25,535 bases of DNA, from NCBI GenBank assembly GCA_002423285.1, contig DIVF01000013.1:1-25535 (forward strand), given 5' to 3'. Shown here in pieces: positions 1 to 7,723 of this stretch (position 1 is its first letter; each line of letters begins with the position of its first letter). A program made the position numbers and the translations under genes. Origin of the DNA: Micavibrio sp. UBA6139 (GTDB taxonomy: Bacteria > Pseudomonadota > Alphaproteobacteria > Micavibrionales > Micavibrionaceae). The notes below the pieces were generated by a model. The model did no database searches. It had not been told where the DNA came from and saw only the letters and a list, made by a program, of their open reading frames with translations.

Positions 1-86
1 TATTCAATTGGGTCTTGGCCCTAAGATATGCCGCCGATTGTCCGGGTCAATATTGTATTTTTGCCCTGTTTTCCGCATATTGCAGC

Positions 87-2234
87 ATGTCTTCATCACA
101 AAGCAGTGCAGAATCGGACGACACAGCCCCCGGCCCGTCACAGGGTTTGGGTCGCCCCTTCATCCTTGATCCGCTGTTTCGCCCCTTGGGTGTTTTGCCC
201 GGTGTGGGGCCGCGCACGTCAAAGCTGTTTGAAAAACTGATCGGGGGGCCAAAAATTCTGGACCTGATCTGGCATAAGCCATCTGACTTTGTGGATCGCC
301 GTTTTTCACCAACCATTGCTGACGCACCGAATGGCGTGATCGCAACACTGACCGTTACGGTTGAAAAACATTCCCCGTCCGCCAAGCGGTCACTGCCCTA
401 TCGCGTGCGGTGTACGGATAATACGGGCAGCGTTGATCTCGTCTTCTTCAACGCCCATGCCGATTACATCGAAAAACACTTACCCCTTGGGGCCACGGTG
501 ATTGTCAGCGGCCTGGTCGATCATTATCAGGGCCGTGCCCAGATCGTTCACCCCGATGCAATTGGCACCGAAGAAGACCGCGAAAAGATTGCAACCTTTG
601 AGCCCGTTTATCCCCTAACCGCTGGCCTGACGAATAAGGCGGTGAAGAAGGCCGTTTACAACGCACTGGAATCAACCAAGCCGCTGCCAGAATGGCTGGA
701 CCCGTCCTTGAAGACCCGCGAAGGCTGGGGTGATTGGCATGATTGCCTTCATACGCTGCACCACCCGGCGGGTGAAGGCGGTTTAAGTCCGCAAAACCCG
801 GCACGGATGCGCTTGGCCTATGATGAATTGCTGGCCAATCAATTGGCCCTATCGATGGTGCGCCATCATCAACGCCGCCGTCAGGGGCGTGTGTTTAAAA
901 CGGGTGGCACTTTGCGCGATAAACTGCTCGCTGCCCTGCCTTTTGAACTCACCAATGCACAAAAGCGCACCCTTGGCGAAATTGATGCCGATATGGGCGA
1001 AGCCATGCGCATGCTGCGCCTGTTACAGGGGGATGTCGGCAGCGGTAAGACGGTTGTGGCAGCCCTGTCCATGTTGAACGCGGTGGAAAGCGGCGCACAA
1101 GCGGCCCTGATGGCCCCGACAGAAATTCTAGCGCGCCAGCATGCGGAAAGCCTGCGCCCGTGGCTTGAGGCGTGCGGCATATCTTTTGTGACCCTCACCG
1201 GCCGCGACAAAGGCAAGGCGCGTGACGCTCTGTTGCAAAAAATCGCCGATGGTTCGGCACAGATTGTTATTGGCACGCATGCCTTGTTCCAAGACGGTGT
1301 TGAATTTGCAGATCTGGGTTTGGCGGTGATTGATGAACAACACCGCTTCGGTGTCCATCAACGCCTGCAATTATCATCAAAGGGCAAGGGCGTTGATGTA
1401 TTGGTCATGACCGCCACCCCTATCCCCCGCACCCTGACCATGACAGCCTATGGCGATATGGATGTCAGCCGTTTGGATGAAAAACCACCGGGGCGCAAGC
1501 CGATTGATACACGGCTGATCCCTGTGGACCGCGCCGAAGAAATGCTGTCCGGCCTTGCCCGCCAGTTGGAATCCGGCGCGCGCGTTTACTGGGTCTGCCC
1601 ATTGGTCGAGGAATCAGAAATTCTTGATCTGGCGGCGGCGGAAGAACGGTTTGATATTTTACAGGCCCGCTTTGGTGATCGGGTCGGCCTTGTCCACGGG
1701 CGGTTAAAGCCGCAGGAAAAAGATGAGGTGATGCAAAAATTTACCTCAGGCGAAATCAGCATTCTGGTTGCCACCACCGTCATCGAAGTTGGCGTGAATG
1801 TGCCCGAAGCCACCATCATGATCATCGAACACGCCGAACGCTTTGGTCTGGCGCAATTGCACCAGCTGCGCGGGCGGGTCGGGCGCGGCGGTGATAAATC
1901 CTTCTGCTTCCTGCTCTACACTGCACCGCTGTCGGAGACAGGGAAAGAGCGCCTGTCCACCATGCGGGAAACAGAAGATGGGTTTTTGCTCGCCGAAAAG
2001 GATCTCGAGCTGCGCGGCAGCGGCGATATTTTGGGGACCAAGCAAAGCGGTCTGCCCAGCTTCCGTTTGGCGGATTTAAGCGTCCATGCCGGGTTATTGG
2101 CGATGGCGCGAGATGACGCAAGGCTGCTGATTGAGAAAGATCCGGGGCTGGAAACACAGCGTGGTCAAGCCCTTAGGCATCTTTTATACCTGTTTGAACG
2201 CGATCAGGCGATCCAGTTCCTGCGGTCGGGATAA
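87..2234 (+). CDS. recG: ATP-dependent DNA helicase RecG
   Basis: RecG is a superfamily 2 double-strand DNA translocase that remodels stalled replication forks and Holliday junctions in the cytoplasm. The 715-residue product has the N-terminal wedge/OB region (about residues 25-160), Walker A GDVGSGKT (315-322), the DEQH Walker B (416-419) in the RecG-typical context IDEQHRFGV, TATPIPRT (442-449), and motif VI QLRGRVGRGG. The C-terminal ELRGSGDILGTKQSG segment is RecG-specific. I chose the ATG at 87. The frame stays open upstream to a TTG at 15, but the residues added are Cys-rich and unlike RecG, and 715 residues is close to the usual length of about 700. The gene ends at TAA 2232-2234 and the next gene has its own promoter, so it is probably the last gene of its transcript. 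No truncation or missing motif is seen. Function is certain; only the start is in doubt. Confidence 0.96.
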   Translation: MSSSQSSAESDDTAPGPSQGLGRPFILDPLFRPLGVLPGVGPRTSKLFEKLIGGPKILDLIWHKPSDFVDRRFSPTIADAPNGVIATLTVTVEKHSPSAKRSLPYRVRCTDNTGSVDLVFFNAHADYIEKHLPLGATVIVSGLVDHYQGRAQIVHPDAIGTEEDREKIATFEPVYPLTAGLTNKAVKKAVYNALESTKPLPEWLDPSLKTREGWGDWHDCLHTLHHPAGEGGLSPQNPARMRLAYDELLANQLALSMVRHHQRRRQGRVFKTGGTLRDKLLAALPFELTNAQKRTLGEIDADMGEAMRMLRLLQGDVGSGKTVVAALSMLNAVESGAQAALMAPTEILARQHAESLRPWLEACGISFVTLTGRDKGKARDALLQKIADGSAQIVIGTHALFQDGVEFADLGLAVIDEQHRFGVHQRLQLSSKGKGVDVLVMTATPIPRTLTMTAYGDMDVSRLDEKPPGRKPIDTRLIPVDRAEEMLSGLARQLESGARVYWVCPLVEESEILDLAAAEERFDILQARFGDRVGLVHGRLKPQEKDEVMQKFTSGEISILVATTVIEVGVNVPEATIMIIEHAERFGLAQLHQLRGRVGRGGDKSFCFLLYTAPLSETGKERLSTMRETEDGFLLAEKDLELRGSGDILGTKQSGLPSFRLADLSVHAGLLAMARDDARLLIEKDPGLETQRGQALRHLLYLFERDQAIQFLRSG

Positions 2235-2257
2235 CCTGCCGCTTGAACCCTAAAAGT

Positions 2258-2286
2258 TTGCATTTTTCCTGCAATTTCACTATATT
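2258..2286 (+). promoter_or_regulatory. sigma70-type promoter before the FtsK-gamma protein gene
   Basis: A -35 element TTGCAT (2258-2263) and a -10 element TATATT (2281-2286) are separated by exactly 17 bases. The -10 box ends immediately before an in-frame ATG at 2287, so that ATG would lie at or upstream of the transcription start. This argues for the ATG at 2317 as the true start. Inferred from the sequence only. Confidence 0.6.
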
Positions 2287-2316
2287 ATGACCAACCAAAA
2301 GTCCGTGGAGTGTGTA

Positions 2317-3285
2317 ATGAGCGATCAAAATCAAGCGACCCAAGCCCAAGAACAAGCTGAAGGCCACAAAGAACCAGCCTTAGCAGAACGCGCTGGTTTG
2401 CACCTTGGCGACGCTGACGCTGCCGTCGAAACAACCACAGGCAAAGATCCACTCGACGCCCTTGCCGCCAATGACCGCGCCGCCCAAGACCGCCGCGATG
2501 CATTGGGCCGCATCGAACCCACCATGCCCAGCCTGGATGCGTTTAAAGATATTGCATTGAGCGAATGCCTTGAAGCGATCGCCGCCCTGCTGAACTGCAA
2601 AAAGGAATTTGTATTCCCGGAATATCTGGCGGAGCTGTCCGTCCTGCATAAAACGGAAACAGCCCTGACATTAAAGGGCAACGACAATATTTATACTTTG
2701 ACACCTGACTCGGTTGAAGCAGAGCAAGACTCCATCTCTGCCCGCGCTGCATTGGAAATGGGTGCGTTGATTGCGAATAACCCAAAATTCAATCCTGAAA
2801 AACCTCTGTGCTTAACAGGGTCCCCGCGTGACCGTTATGTGTTGACGCTGGCGGCGGCGGCCTTGAATTTGCCGGTTGCAAATCCTGTTTCCGAAGCAGA
2901 GTTACCAGAAGAACTGAAAGCAGAATGCGCCGCGATCAAAGCGGAAATCGAAGCCCTGCGCGCCGACCCGGCCCATAATCAAGTCGTTGCCGACGGTCAG
3001 GACATTTTGCGCGATATTTTGAGTGAAGCGCCGGAAGTGACAGAAGAAGCGGTAGCAGATGCTGTACCATCCGCATTAAAAGAAACAGATCAGGACCATT
3101 ATAAAAAGGCCGTCGAACTGGTCACAGAAACAAATCAAGCTTCTAAAGCCCATTTACAGCGCAGCTTGAATATTGGCTTCAACCGCGCCTCGCGCCTGAT
3201 TAGCGAACTGGAAAACCAAGGCATCGTCACCGCCACCAAAAGCGGCAAATACGAAGTCCACACCCCGGCTCTCGCCCCGGTTTAA
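2317..3285 (+). CDS. Orphan FtsK-gamma-like winged-helix protein
   Basis: The 322-residue cytoplasmic protein has no signal peptide or membrane segment. Its C-terminus (about residues 259-317) closely resembles the gamma domain of FtsK/SpoIIIE: YKKAVELVTETNQASKAHLQ followed by the hallmark recognition segment IGFNRASRLISELENQGIV. In FtsK that winged helix reads the polar KOPS sequences and activates XerD. Here there is no FtsK ATPase motor or membrane domain. The N-terminal 65 residues are Ala/Gln/Glu-rich and probably disordered. Residues 131-197 carry a CLTGSPRDRYVLTLAAAALN segment that weakly recalls LPD7-type domains of polyvalent mobile-element proteins (a guess). Residues 196-220 look helical and acidic. 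The start at 2317 is chosen because a GGAG lies about 9 bases upstream and a -10 box abuts the earlier ATG at 2287. DNA binding is a good inference; the cellular role is unknown. Confidence 0.8.
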   Translation: MSDQNQATQAQEQAEGHKEPALAERAGLHLGDADAAVETTTGKDPLDALAANDRAAQDRRDALGRIEPTMPSLDAFKDIALSECLEAIAALLNCKKEFVFPEYLAELSVLHKTETALTLKGNDNIYTLTPDSVEAEQDSISARAALEMGALIANNPKFNPEKPLCLTGSPRDRYVLTLAAAALNLPVANPVSEAELPEELKAECAAIKAEIEALRADPAHNQVVADGQDILRDILSEAPEVTEEAVADAVPSALKETDQDHYKKAVELVTETNQASKAHLQRSLNIGFNRASRLISELENQGIVTATKSGKYEVHTPALAPV

Positions 3286-3313
3286 ATCTCAGCCCCCAAT
3301 AGACCGGGGTTCC

Positions 3314-3336
3314 AAAGGGGGCAATCGCCCCCTTTT
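3314..3336. terminator. Bidirectional terminator between convergent genes
   Basis: A perfect 9-bp stem, AAAGGGGGC (3314-3322) and GCCCCCTTT (3327-3335), encloses the 4-base loop AATC. T-rich sequence follows on the + side, and the A-rich start of the stem serves as a T-tract for the opposite strand. It sits between the convergent ends of the FtsK-gamma gene and cysE and probably serves both. Confidence 0.85.
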
Positions 3337-3350
3337 ACTTTTACGGCTCC

Positions 3351-4043
3351 TTAAATGCCCGAACCTTTCCAGCGTTCGGCGTAGTCATCATCGTCTTGAT
3401 CTGTGGCCGTAACCGGGGACGTGCTGCCCCCCTTCAATTTCGCAACATCGCGGACCAGACCATCAATAACATTGGCCAGCGGGTCGCTGTCATCATCGGG
3501 CAAACCGTAAGATGCAAAACCGCTTTTGGCTGCGCAGATGACGCGCGCTGGAATGCCCATCACCGTAACGCCTGCGGGCACATCGCGGGTGACAACCGAA
3601 TTGGCCCCCACGCGCGCACCATCGCCAACCTGAATAGCCCCCAATACTTGCGCCCCCGATCCAATCATGACGTTGTCGCCAATATCGGGGTGGCGTTTTC
3701 CGCCGGGGGCATCGCCCTTCCCGCCCAAGGTCACACCGTGATAAAGGGTGCAATCATCGCCAATGGTGGCGGTTTCACCGACGACAACGCCCATGCCGTG
3801 GTCGATAAAGAGGTTTTTACCAATCGTGGCGCCGGGGTGGATTTCAATTCCGGTCAGCATCCGGCCGATTTGTGACCATAGCCGCGCCGGAACGCGCCAT
3901 TTTTTCTGCCACATAAAATGCGCCAGCGGGTAAAAGATCACCATCGTATGAAATCCGGGATAACACAGCACGACTTCCAACGTGGTGGGATGAACCGCGT
4001 CACGTTCCCGGATTGAATGGATGAGCGCCTTAATTTTTTCCAT
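3351..4043 (-). CDS. cysE: Serine O-acetyltransferase
   Basis: CysE transfers an acetyl group from acetyl-CoA to L-serine, giving O-acetylserine, the committed step of cysteine synthesis. The 230-residue protein shows left-handed beta-helix hexapeptide repeats (about residues 65-170), the active-site region IDHGMGVVVGETA with the expected catalytic His82, YHGVTLGGKG (101-110), and the acetyl-CoA segment GANSVVTRDVPAG. It is shorter than the 273-residue E. coli enzyme and lacks much of that N-terminal helical domain, as in short-type CysE proteins. The tail (residues 205-230) is Asp-rich and ends in GSGI. In CysE the terminal Ile inserts into the CysK active site to form the cysteine synthase complex, so the C-terminal Ile here fits. 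The start codon overlaps the cysK stop by one base (TAATG), implying translational coupling. Confidence 0.95.
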   Translation of the reverse strand: MEKIKALIHSIRERDAVHPTTLEVVLCYPGFHTMVIFYPLAHFMWQKKWRVPARLWSQIGRMLTGIEIHPGATIGKNLFIDHGMGVVVGETATIGDDCTLYHGVTLGGKGDAPGGKRHPDIGDNVMIGSGAQVLGAIQVGDGARVGANSVVTRDVPAGVTVMGIPARVICAAKSGFASYGLPDDDSDPLANVIDGLVRDVAKLKGGSTSPVTATDQDDDDYAERWKGSGI

Positions 4044-5005
4044 TATTCCAACCCGTCAAAAAGTGCCGTGGAAAGGTAGCGTTCCGCGAAGGACGGAATG
4101 ATAATGACGATCAGCTTGCCCGCGTTTTCGGGCCGCTTGCCAACCTCAATGGCGGCGTGAATCGCCGCCCCCGATGAAATGCCAACCGGAATACCTTCGG
4201 TCCGCGCCACTTCGCGGGCCATAGACAAAGCATCCTCATTGGTGATCTTGATAATCTCATCAATCAGGCTGGTGTCGAGGATAGAGGGCACAAACCCTGC
4301 CCCGATCCCCTGGATCTTGTGCAGACCCGGCTCACCGCCAGACAGGACGGGGCTGGCGGCTGGCTCCACGGCAATCGATTTAAAACCGGGCTTCTTTGCC
4401 TTTAAGGCCCGTGACACACCGGTCAGGGTTCCCCCCGTACCAACCCCGGAAATCAGAATATCGGCCTTGCCGTCCGTGTCCGCCCAGATTTCCAGCGCCG
4501 TTGTGTCGTGGTGAATGGCGGGATTGGCGGGGTTATCGAACTGGGCTGGCATAAAGGAGTCAGGAATTTCTTTCAACAATTCTTCTGCCCGCGCAATCGC
4601 GCCCTTCATACCCTTTTCCGGCGGGGTGAGGACCAGTTCGGCCCCCAGCAGCTTTAACATCTTGCGCCGTTCCACCGACATGCTTTCCGGCATGGTTAGA
4701 ATCAGGCGGTAACCGCGCGATGCGGCGACAAAGGCCAGCGCAATGCCGGTATTGCCCGATGTTGGTTCGATCAGCGTGGTCTTGCCGGGGGTGATCTTCC
4801 CGTCCCGTTCAGCCGCGTCAATCATCGCCGCCCCGATCCGGTCCTTCACGGAGGAGAGAGGGTTGAAAAACTCCAGCTTGGCAACCATATCGGCCCCAAC
4901 ACCGTGCGCAGCCGCCAGTTTCGGGAGCCGCACCAGCGGTGTCGCGCCGATTGTGTCGGTGATGGAATCATAGATACGGCCACGGAAGCTATGCGGTGAG
5001 GTCAT
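4043..5005 (-). CDS. cysK: O-acetylserine sulfhydrylase (cysteine synthase A)
   Basis: CysK is a PLP enzyme that replaces the acetate of O-acetylserine with sulfide to give L-cysteine. The 320-residue protein is of normal length for the family. It has the PLP lysine in NPLSSVKDRIG (Lys54), the substrate loop EPTSGNTGIAL (80-90), the PLP-phosphate loop GVGTGGTLTG (187-196), and the VGISSGAA segment near the C-terminus. It is the first gene of a two-gene operon with cysE. The two products form the cysteine synthase complex, and the stop/start overlap favours matched synthesis. The ATG at 5005 has a GGAA about 9 bases upstream. A cystathionine beta-synthase-like function is less likely given the length and the cysE partner. 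Confidence 0.95.
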   Translation of the reverse strand: MTSPHSFRGRIYDSITDTIGATPLVRLPKLAAAHGVGADMVAKLEFFNPLSSVKDRIGAAMIDAAERDGKITPGKTTLIEPTSGNTGIALAFVAASRGYRLILTMPESMSVERRKMLKLLGAELVLTPPEKGMKGAIARAEELLKEIPDSFMPAQFDNPANPAIHHDTTALEIWADTDGKADILISGVGTGGTLTGVSRALKAKKPGFKSIAVEPAASPVLSGGEPGLHKIQGIGAGFVPSILDTSLIDEIIKITNEDALSMAREVARTEGIPVGISSGAAIHAAIEVGKRPENAGKLIVIIIPSFAERYLSTALFDGLE

Positions 5006-5065
5006 GGGGCATTTCCTTGTTTACATGTCTAGGGGCGCTACGCAGCAAGCTCTTAATGTACCGTA

Positions 5066-5095
5066 ACAATATGTGATCTGAAACGGGACGAACAA
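5066..5095 (-). promoter_or_regulatory. Candidate promoter of cysK-cysE
   Basis: On the minus strand, TTGTTC (5095-5090) and TATTGT (5071-5066) are separated by 18 bases, about 60 bases upstream of the cysK ATG. It lies back to back with the promoter of the polyamine genes. The match to consensus is moderate. Confidence 0.4.
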
Positions 5096-5108
5096 GCCCA
5101 AAAAAAAC

Positions 5109-5136
5109 ATTGCTTCTGGCGTAGGAATGCTATTAT
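5109..5136 (+). promoter_or_regulatory. Extended -10 promoter of the polyamine operon
   Basis: The -10 hexamer TATTAT (5131-5136) is preceded by TG one base away (TGCTATTAT), an extended -10 arrangement. A weak -35 ATTGCT (5109-5114) lies 16 bases upstream. Transcription would begin near 5143, leaving about 345 untranslated bases before the ornithine decarboxylase ATG. Confidence 0.5.
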
Positions 5137-5142
5137 TAACCC

Positions 5143-5489
5143 TGTAGCGCACGTGCCACTGGCCCCCCTTCTGGCGTACTAGTCGGGTTGGTTTATGCAA
5201 CGACGTAATACTTTGGTTATTAGGGCCACCAACGACAACGGCCCCGGTTGCAAAAGGTTACAGTTGATGTTTGACCAACGAACGACGGGGGGGCTCCTCG
5301 ATAGCCTCGTCACGCGATATTCATGCAGCTTTACGGCAACGTCCCTGACTGATCCCGCGATCAGCAGAACGCGGCTTATGCTGTTGAACCGTGACAGCCT
5401 CCCTCTCGATTATATTTCGTCTGTCTGAAGCCTGAAATTTCACGCCTTCCCACACACAGAATATTTTTAACAGATTGAGAGAGCTCAAA
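5143..5489 (+). promoter_or_regulatory. Structured leader RNA of the ornithine decarboxylase gene (speF-motif candidate)
   Basis: About 345 bases separate the promoter from the decarboxylase ATG. A hairpin CTGATC-CCGC-GATCAG occupies 5349-5364. Its loop CCGC (5355-5358) is complementary to GCGG at 5371-5374, which would make an H-type pseudoknot. An alternative stem, CAGCA (5362-5366) with TGCTG (5379-5383), shares bases with the first stem, so the two are mutually exclusive. The Rfam speF motif is known upstream of ornithine decarboxylase genes in alphaproteobacteria, which matches the position and length. I recognise this by context and fold, not by a verified consensus match. A 77-codon open frame (5195-5428) lies inside it. 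The SD GAGAG lies about 7 bases before the ATG at 5490. Confidence 0.5.
5195..5428 (+). CDS. Possible upstream ORF in the decarboxylase leader
   Basis: A 77-codon open frame starts at ATG 5195, about 52 bases after the predicted transcription start, and ends 61 bases before the decarboxylase ATG. The Shine-Dalgarno sequence is weak. The product resembles no protein I know, has no membrane segment, and uses several AGG/AGA arginine codons. It spans the pseudoknot region, so translation would unfold those structures. Short leader peptides control polyamine genes elsewhere (for example SpeFL in enterobacteria), but this frame may equally be open by chance. Confidence 0.25.
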   Translation: MQRRNTLVIRATNDNGPGCKRLQLMFDQRTTGGLLDSLVTRYSCSFTATSLTDPAISRTRLMLLNRDSLPLDYISSV

Positions 5490-6704
5490 ATGAAAACCAC
5501 AGCACAATCCACTGCAAACACCACCCGACGCAGCAAAGCCCCATTGGCAAACCCATATCCGGGCACACCGGCGGAGCTGATCAACGAACTGCGCCCGACC
5601 TATCCGCTGTATCTGCTGCGCCCTGATAAGGTCGCCGCCCGCGTGCGCGACTTCTTGAACCACTTCCCCGGCAACACCATGTATGCCGTGAAGTGCAACC
5701 CGGAAAAGGCCATTTTGCAAACAATGGTCAAGGCCGGCCTGCGCAATTTCGACTGTGCATCGATTGATGAAATCCGCACCATTCGCAAAATTGCACCAAA
5801 AGCCAAAATCTATTTCATGCACCCGATCAAAAGCCGCGAGTCGATCCGTGAGGCCTATCACGTTCACGGCGTGCGCGCGTTTGTTCTGGATTGCGTGGAA
5901 GAGCTGTACAAAATCTTGCAAGAAACCGATCTGGCCCCTGATCTGGAGCTGTTCGTGCGTCTGGCCATTCCAAAAAGCAAAGCATCCGTTTTGGACCTGA
6001 CCGGTAAATTCGGTGTGTCACCGGAAGAAGCCCCTGCCTTGCTGCAAGCCTGCCGTCCGGTCAGCGTCAAGCTGGGGATGAGCTTCCATGTGGGTTCGCA
6101 ATGTATGCAACCGGAACGCTATGCCAAGGCGATCAATCTGGTGGCATCGGTGGCCAAGGCCAGCGGTGTGAAACTGGATGTGCTGGATGTTGGTGGCGGG
6201 TTCCCGTCCACCTATCCGAACATGGTTCCACCGGCCTTTGACGTTTACATGGACACCATCCGCAATGCCGTGGCCCGCAACCGTATGACGGGCCTGGAAT
6301 TGCTGTGCGAACCGGGCCGTGGTCTGGTTGCAGACTCAGGGACGGTTGTTGTTCGTGTTGAACAGCGTAAAGGCGACTTGCTGTACTTGAACGATGGCAC
6401 TTATGGGTCCTTGTTTGATGCGGGTGGCCAGATCAACACCATCTTTGATGTGCGTTTGCATGCCCCAACTGGCGATGCGACCGGTGCCTTGGCCCCGTTC
6501 CGCTTCGCGGGTCCAACATGCGATTCCATCGATATGATGCAGGGTCCATTCATGTTGCCAGACACCATCGGTGAAGGCGACTGGATCGAAATCCGCAATG
6601 CGGGTGCTTATTGCGCCAACATGCAGACACGCTTCAACGGCTTTGGCCAGACAACTACGGTGATCATGAAAAACACCGCGTCTGACAACGTCGTCAGCCT
6701 GTAA
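5490..6704 (+). CDS. Ornithine decarboxylase, class IV (alanine-racemase fold)
   Basis: This PLP enzyme decarboxylates ornithine to putrescine. The 404-residue protein has the PLP lysine in YAVKCNP (Lys68), HVGSQ (200-204), the phosphate-binding DVGGGFPS (233-240), EPGRGLV (274-280), and the C-terminal GPTCDSID (341-348) whose Cys344-Asp345 pair is the ODC hallmark at the dimer interface. Length matches bacterial and eukaryotic ODCs of about 400 residues. The ATG at 5490 is chosen over an in-frame TTG at 5475 because a GAGAG Shine-Dalgarno lies about 7 bases upstream of it. A ureohydrolase gene follows after 23 bases. Some relatives also accept lysine, and residue reading alone does not exclude that. 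The long structured leader implies control by polyamines or ornithine (inference). A speF-type name would be reasonable, but I leave the symbol empty. Confidence 0.9.
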   Translation: MKTTAQSTANTTRRSKAPLANPYPGTPAELINELRPTYPLYLLRPDKVAARVRDFLNHFPGNTMYAVKCNPEKAILQTMVKAGLRNFDCASIDEIRTIRKIAPKAKIYFMHPIKSRESIREAYHVHGVRAFVLDCVEELYKILQETDLAPDLELFVRLAIPKSKASVLDLTGKFGVSPEEAPALLQACRPVSVKLGMSFHVGSQCMQPERYAKAINLVASVAKASGVKLDVLDVGGGFPSTYPNMVPPAFDVYMDTIRNAVARNRMTGLELLCEPGRGLVADSGTVVVRVEQRKGDLLYLNDGTYGSLFDAGGQINTIFDVRLHAPTGDATGALAPFRFAGPTCDSIDMMQGPFMLPDTIGEGDWIEIRNAGAYCANMQTRFNGFGQTTTVIMKNTASDNVVSL

Positions 6705-6727
6705 TCATAAAAAAAGAAGGAACGACT

Positions 6728-7672
6728 ATGAAAGCAGCAACAAAACCAACCCCATCCGCGGGCCAGTATGTGGCCCCCGGTGAAGGTTTCCTTGAACACG
6801 CACCAGAAGACGCCATCGACCCGGCAAAGGCCCGTGCGTGCGTTATTTCCTATGGGCTAGAACACACCGTCAGCTATGGCGGCGGCACCCATGCGGGTCC
6901 GGCGGCCATTATGAAGGCCTCGCATGAGCTGGAGAAGTGGGACGAGGAATTCTGGTGCGAACCGGTTCTGGATTACGGCGTCGTAACCCTAAACGCTCCG
7001 CCCCCCATTCAAGGCGATAACGCGGCGGCACTGGACCAGTTGGAAGCACTGGTTGAGGACGCCTTGGAATATGGCCATTTCCCGATGGTTCTGGGTGGTG
7101 AACACACCCTGACCGCCGGGGCCATTCGCCCCTATGCCCGCCGTGCGGCGGAACGCGGTGAAACACTGACCATCCTGCAATTCGATGCGCATGGCGATCT
7201 GCGCAGCGAATTCCGAGGTGATGTCCTGTCCCACGCCGCGGCGATGTATCACTGCCTGGCCCCGCACGACAATGTTCGTCTGGTCGCGGTTGGTATTCGC
7301 AGCATTTCAAAACCGGAAATTCCATTTCTGGAAGCGAACAAGAACCGCATCACTACCTTCTGGGGCAAGGATATCGGCAAGTTCACACCAGAAGACATCG
7401 TGGCGGCGATTGGCTCAGGCCCGGTCTATATCACCTTTGATATTGATGGGTTTGATTCCAGCCTGATCCCAGCCACTGGTACGCCAGAACCCGGCGGGCT
7501 GTTCTGGAACGAGACAATGGATATCCTGCGTCTGGTGGGCCAGAAATGCAACGTGGTGGGTGCGGATGTGGTTGAGCTGGCCCCGCAGGCCGGATTACAC
7601 GGCTGTGATTTCCTGACATCGAAGCTGGTTTATAAAATTCTGACCTATGCGCTGTATCAGAAGAAAACCTAA
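6728..7672 (+). CDS. Agmatinase/arginase-family ureohydrolase
   Basis: This binuclear manganese hydrolase probably cleaves agmatine to putrescine and urea. The 314-residue protein has all metal ligands: His126 in VLGGEHT, Asp153/His155/Asp157 in FDAHGDLR, and Asp238/Asp240 in TFDIDGFD. ATGTPEPGG (249-257) and ADVVELAP follow. The usual DP after the DIDxxD core is DS here (Asp243-Ser244). SHAAAM (168-173) occupies the substrate-loop region. The SD AAGGA lies about 7 bases before the ATG. It forms an operon with the decarboxylase 23 bases upstream. As agmatinase it would be a second route to putrescine; as arginase it would supply ornithine to the decarboxylase. The motifs lean to agmatinase but do not settle it. 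Confidence 0.88.
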   Translation: MKAATKPTPSAGQYVAPGEGFLEHAPEDAIDPAKARACVISYGLEHTVSYGGGTHAGPAAIMKASHELEKWDEEFWCEPVLDYGVVTLNAPPPIQGDNAAALDQLEALVEDALEYGHFPMVLGGEHTLTAGAIRPYARRAAERGETLTILQFDAHGDLRSEFRGDVLSHAAAMYHCLAPHDNVRLVAVGIRSISKPEIPFLEANKNRITTFWGKDIGKFTPEDIVAAIGSGPVYITFDIDGFDSSLIPATGTPEPGGLFWNETMDILRLVGQKCNVVGADVVELAPQAGLHGCDFLTSKLVYKILTYALYQKKT

Positions 7673-7690
7673 AACAGAATTGTGATTGAT

Positions 7691-7723
7691 AAAAAAGCCG
7701 GATCATCTGATCCGGCTTTTTTT
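7691..7723. terminator. Strong bidirectional terminator
   Basis: A perfect 15-bp stem (7691-7705 with 7708-7722) has an A6 start, a GC-rich core AGCCGGATCA/TGATCCGGCT, a two-base TC apex and a T7 run (7717-7723). It closes the polyamine operon on the + strand and, read from the other side, the small gene on the minus strand, whose stop codon overlaps the T run. Confidence 0.93.

Noticed and set aside
15..86. 24-codon TTG-started extension of recG
   Set aside because: The residues are Cys-rich and unlike RecG, and TTG at 15 has no convincing Shine-Dalgarno.
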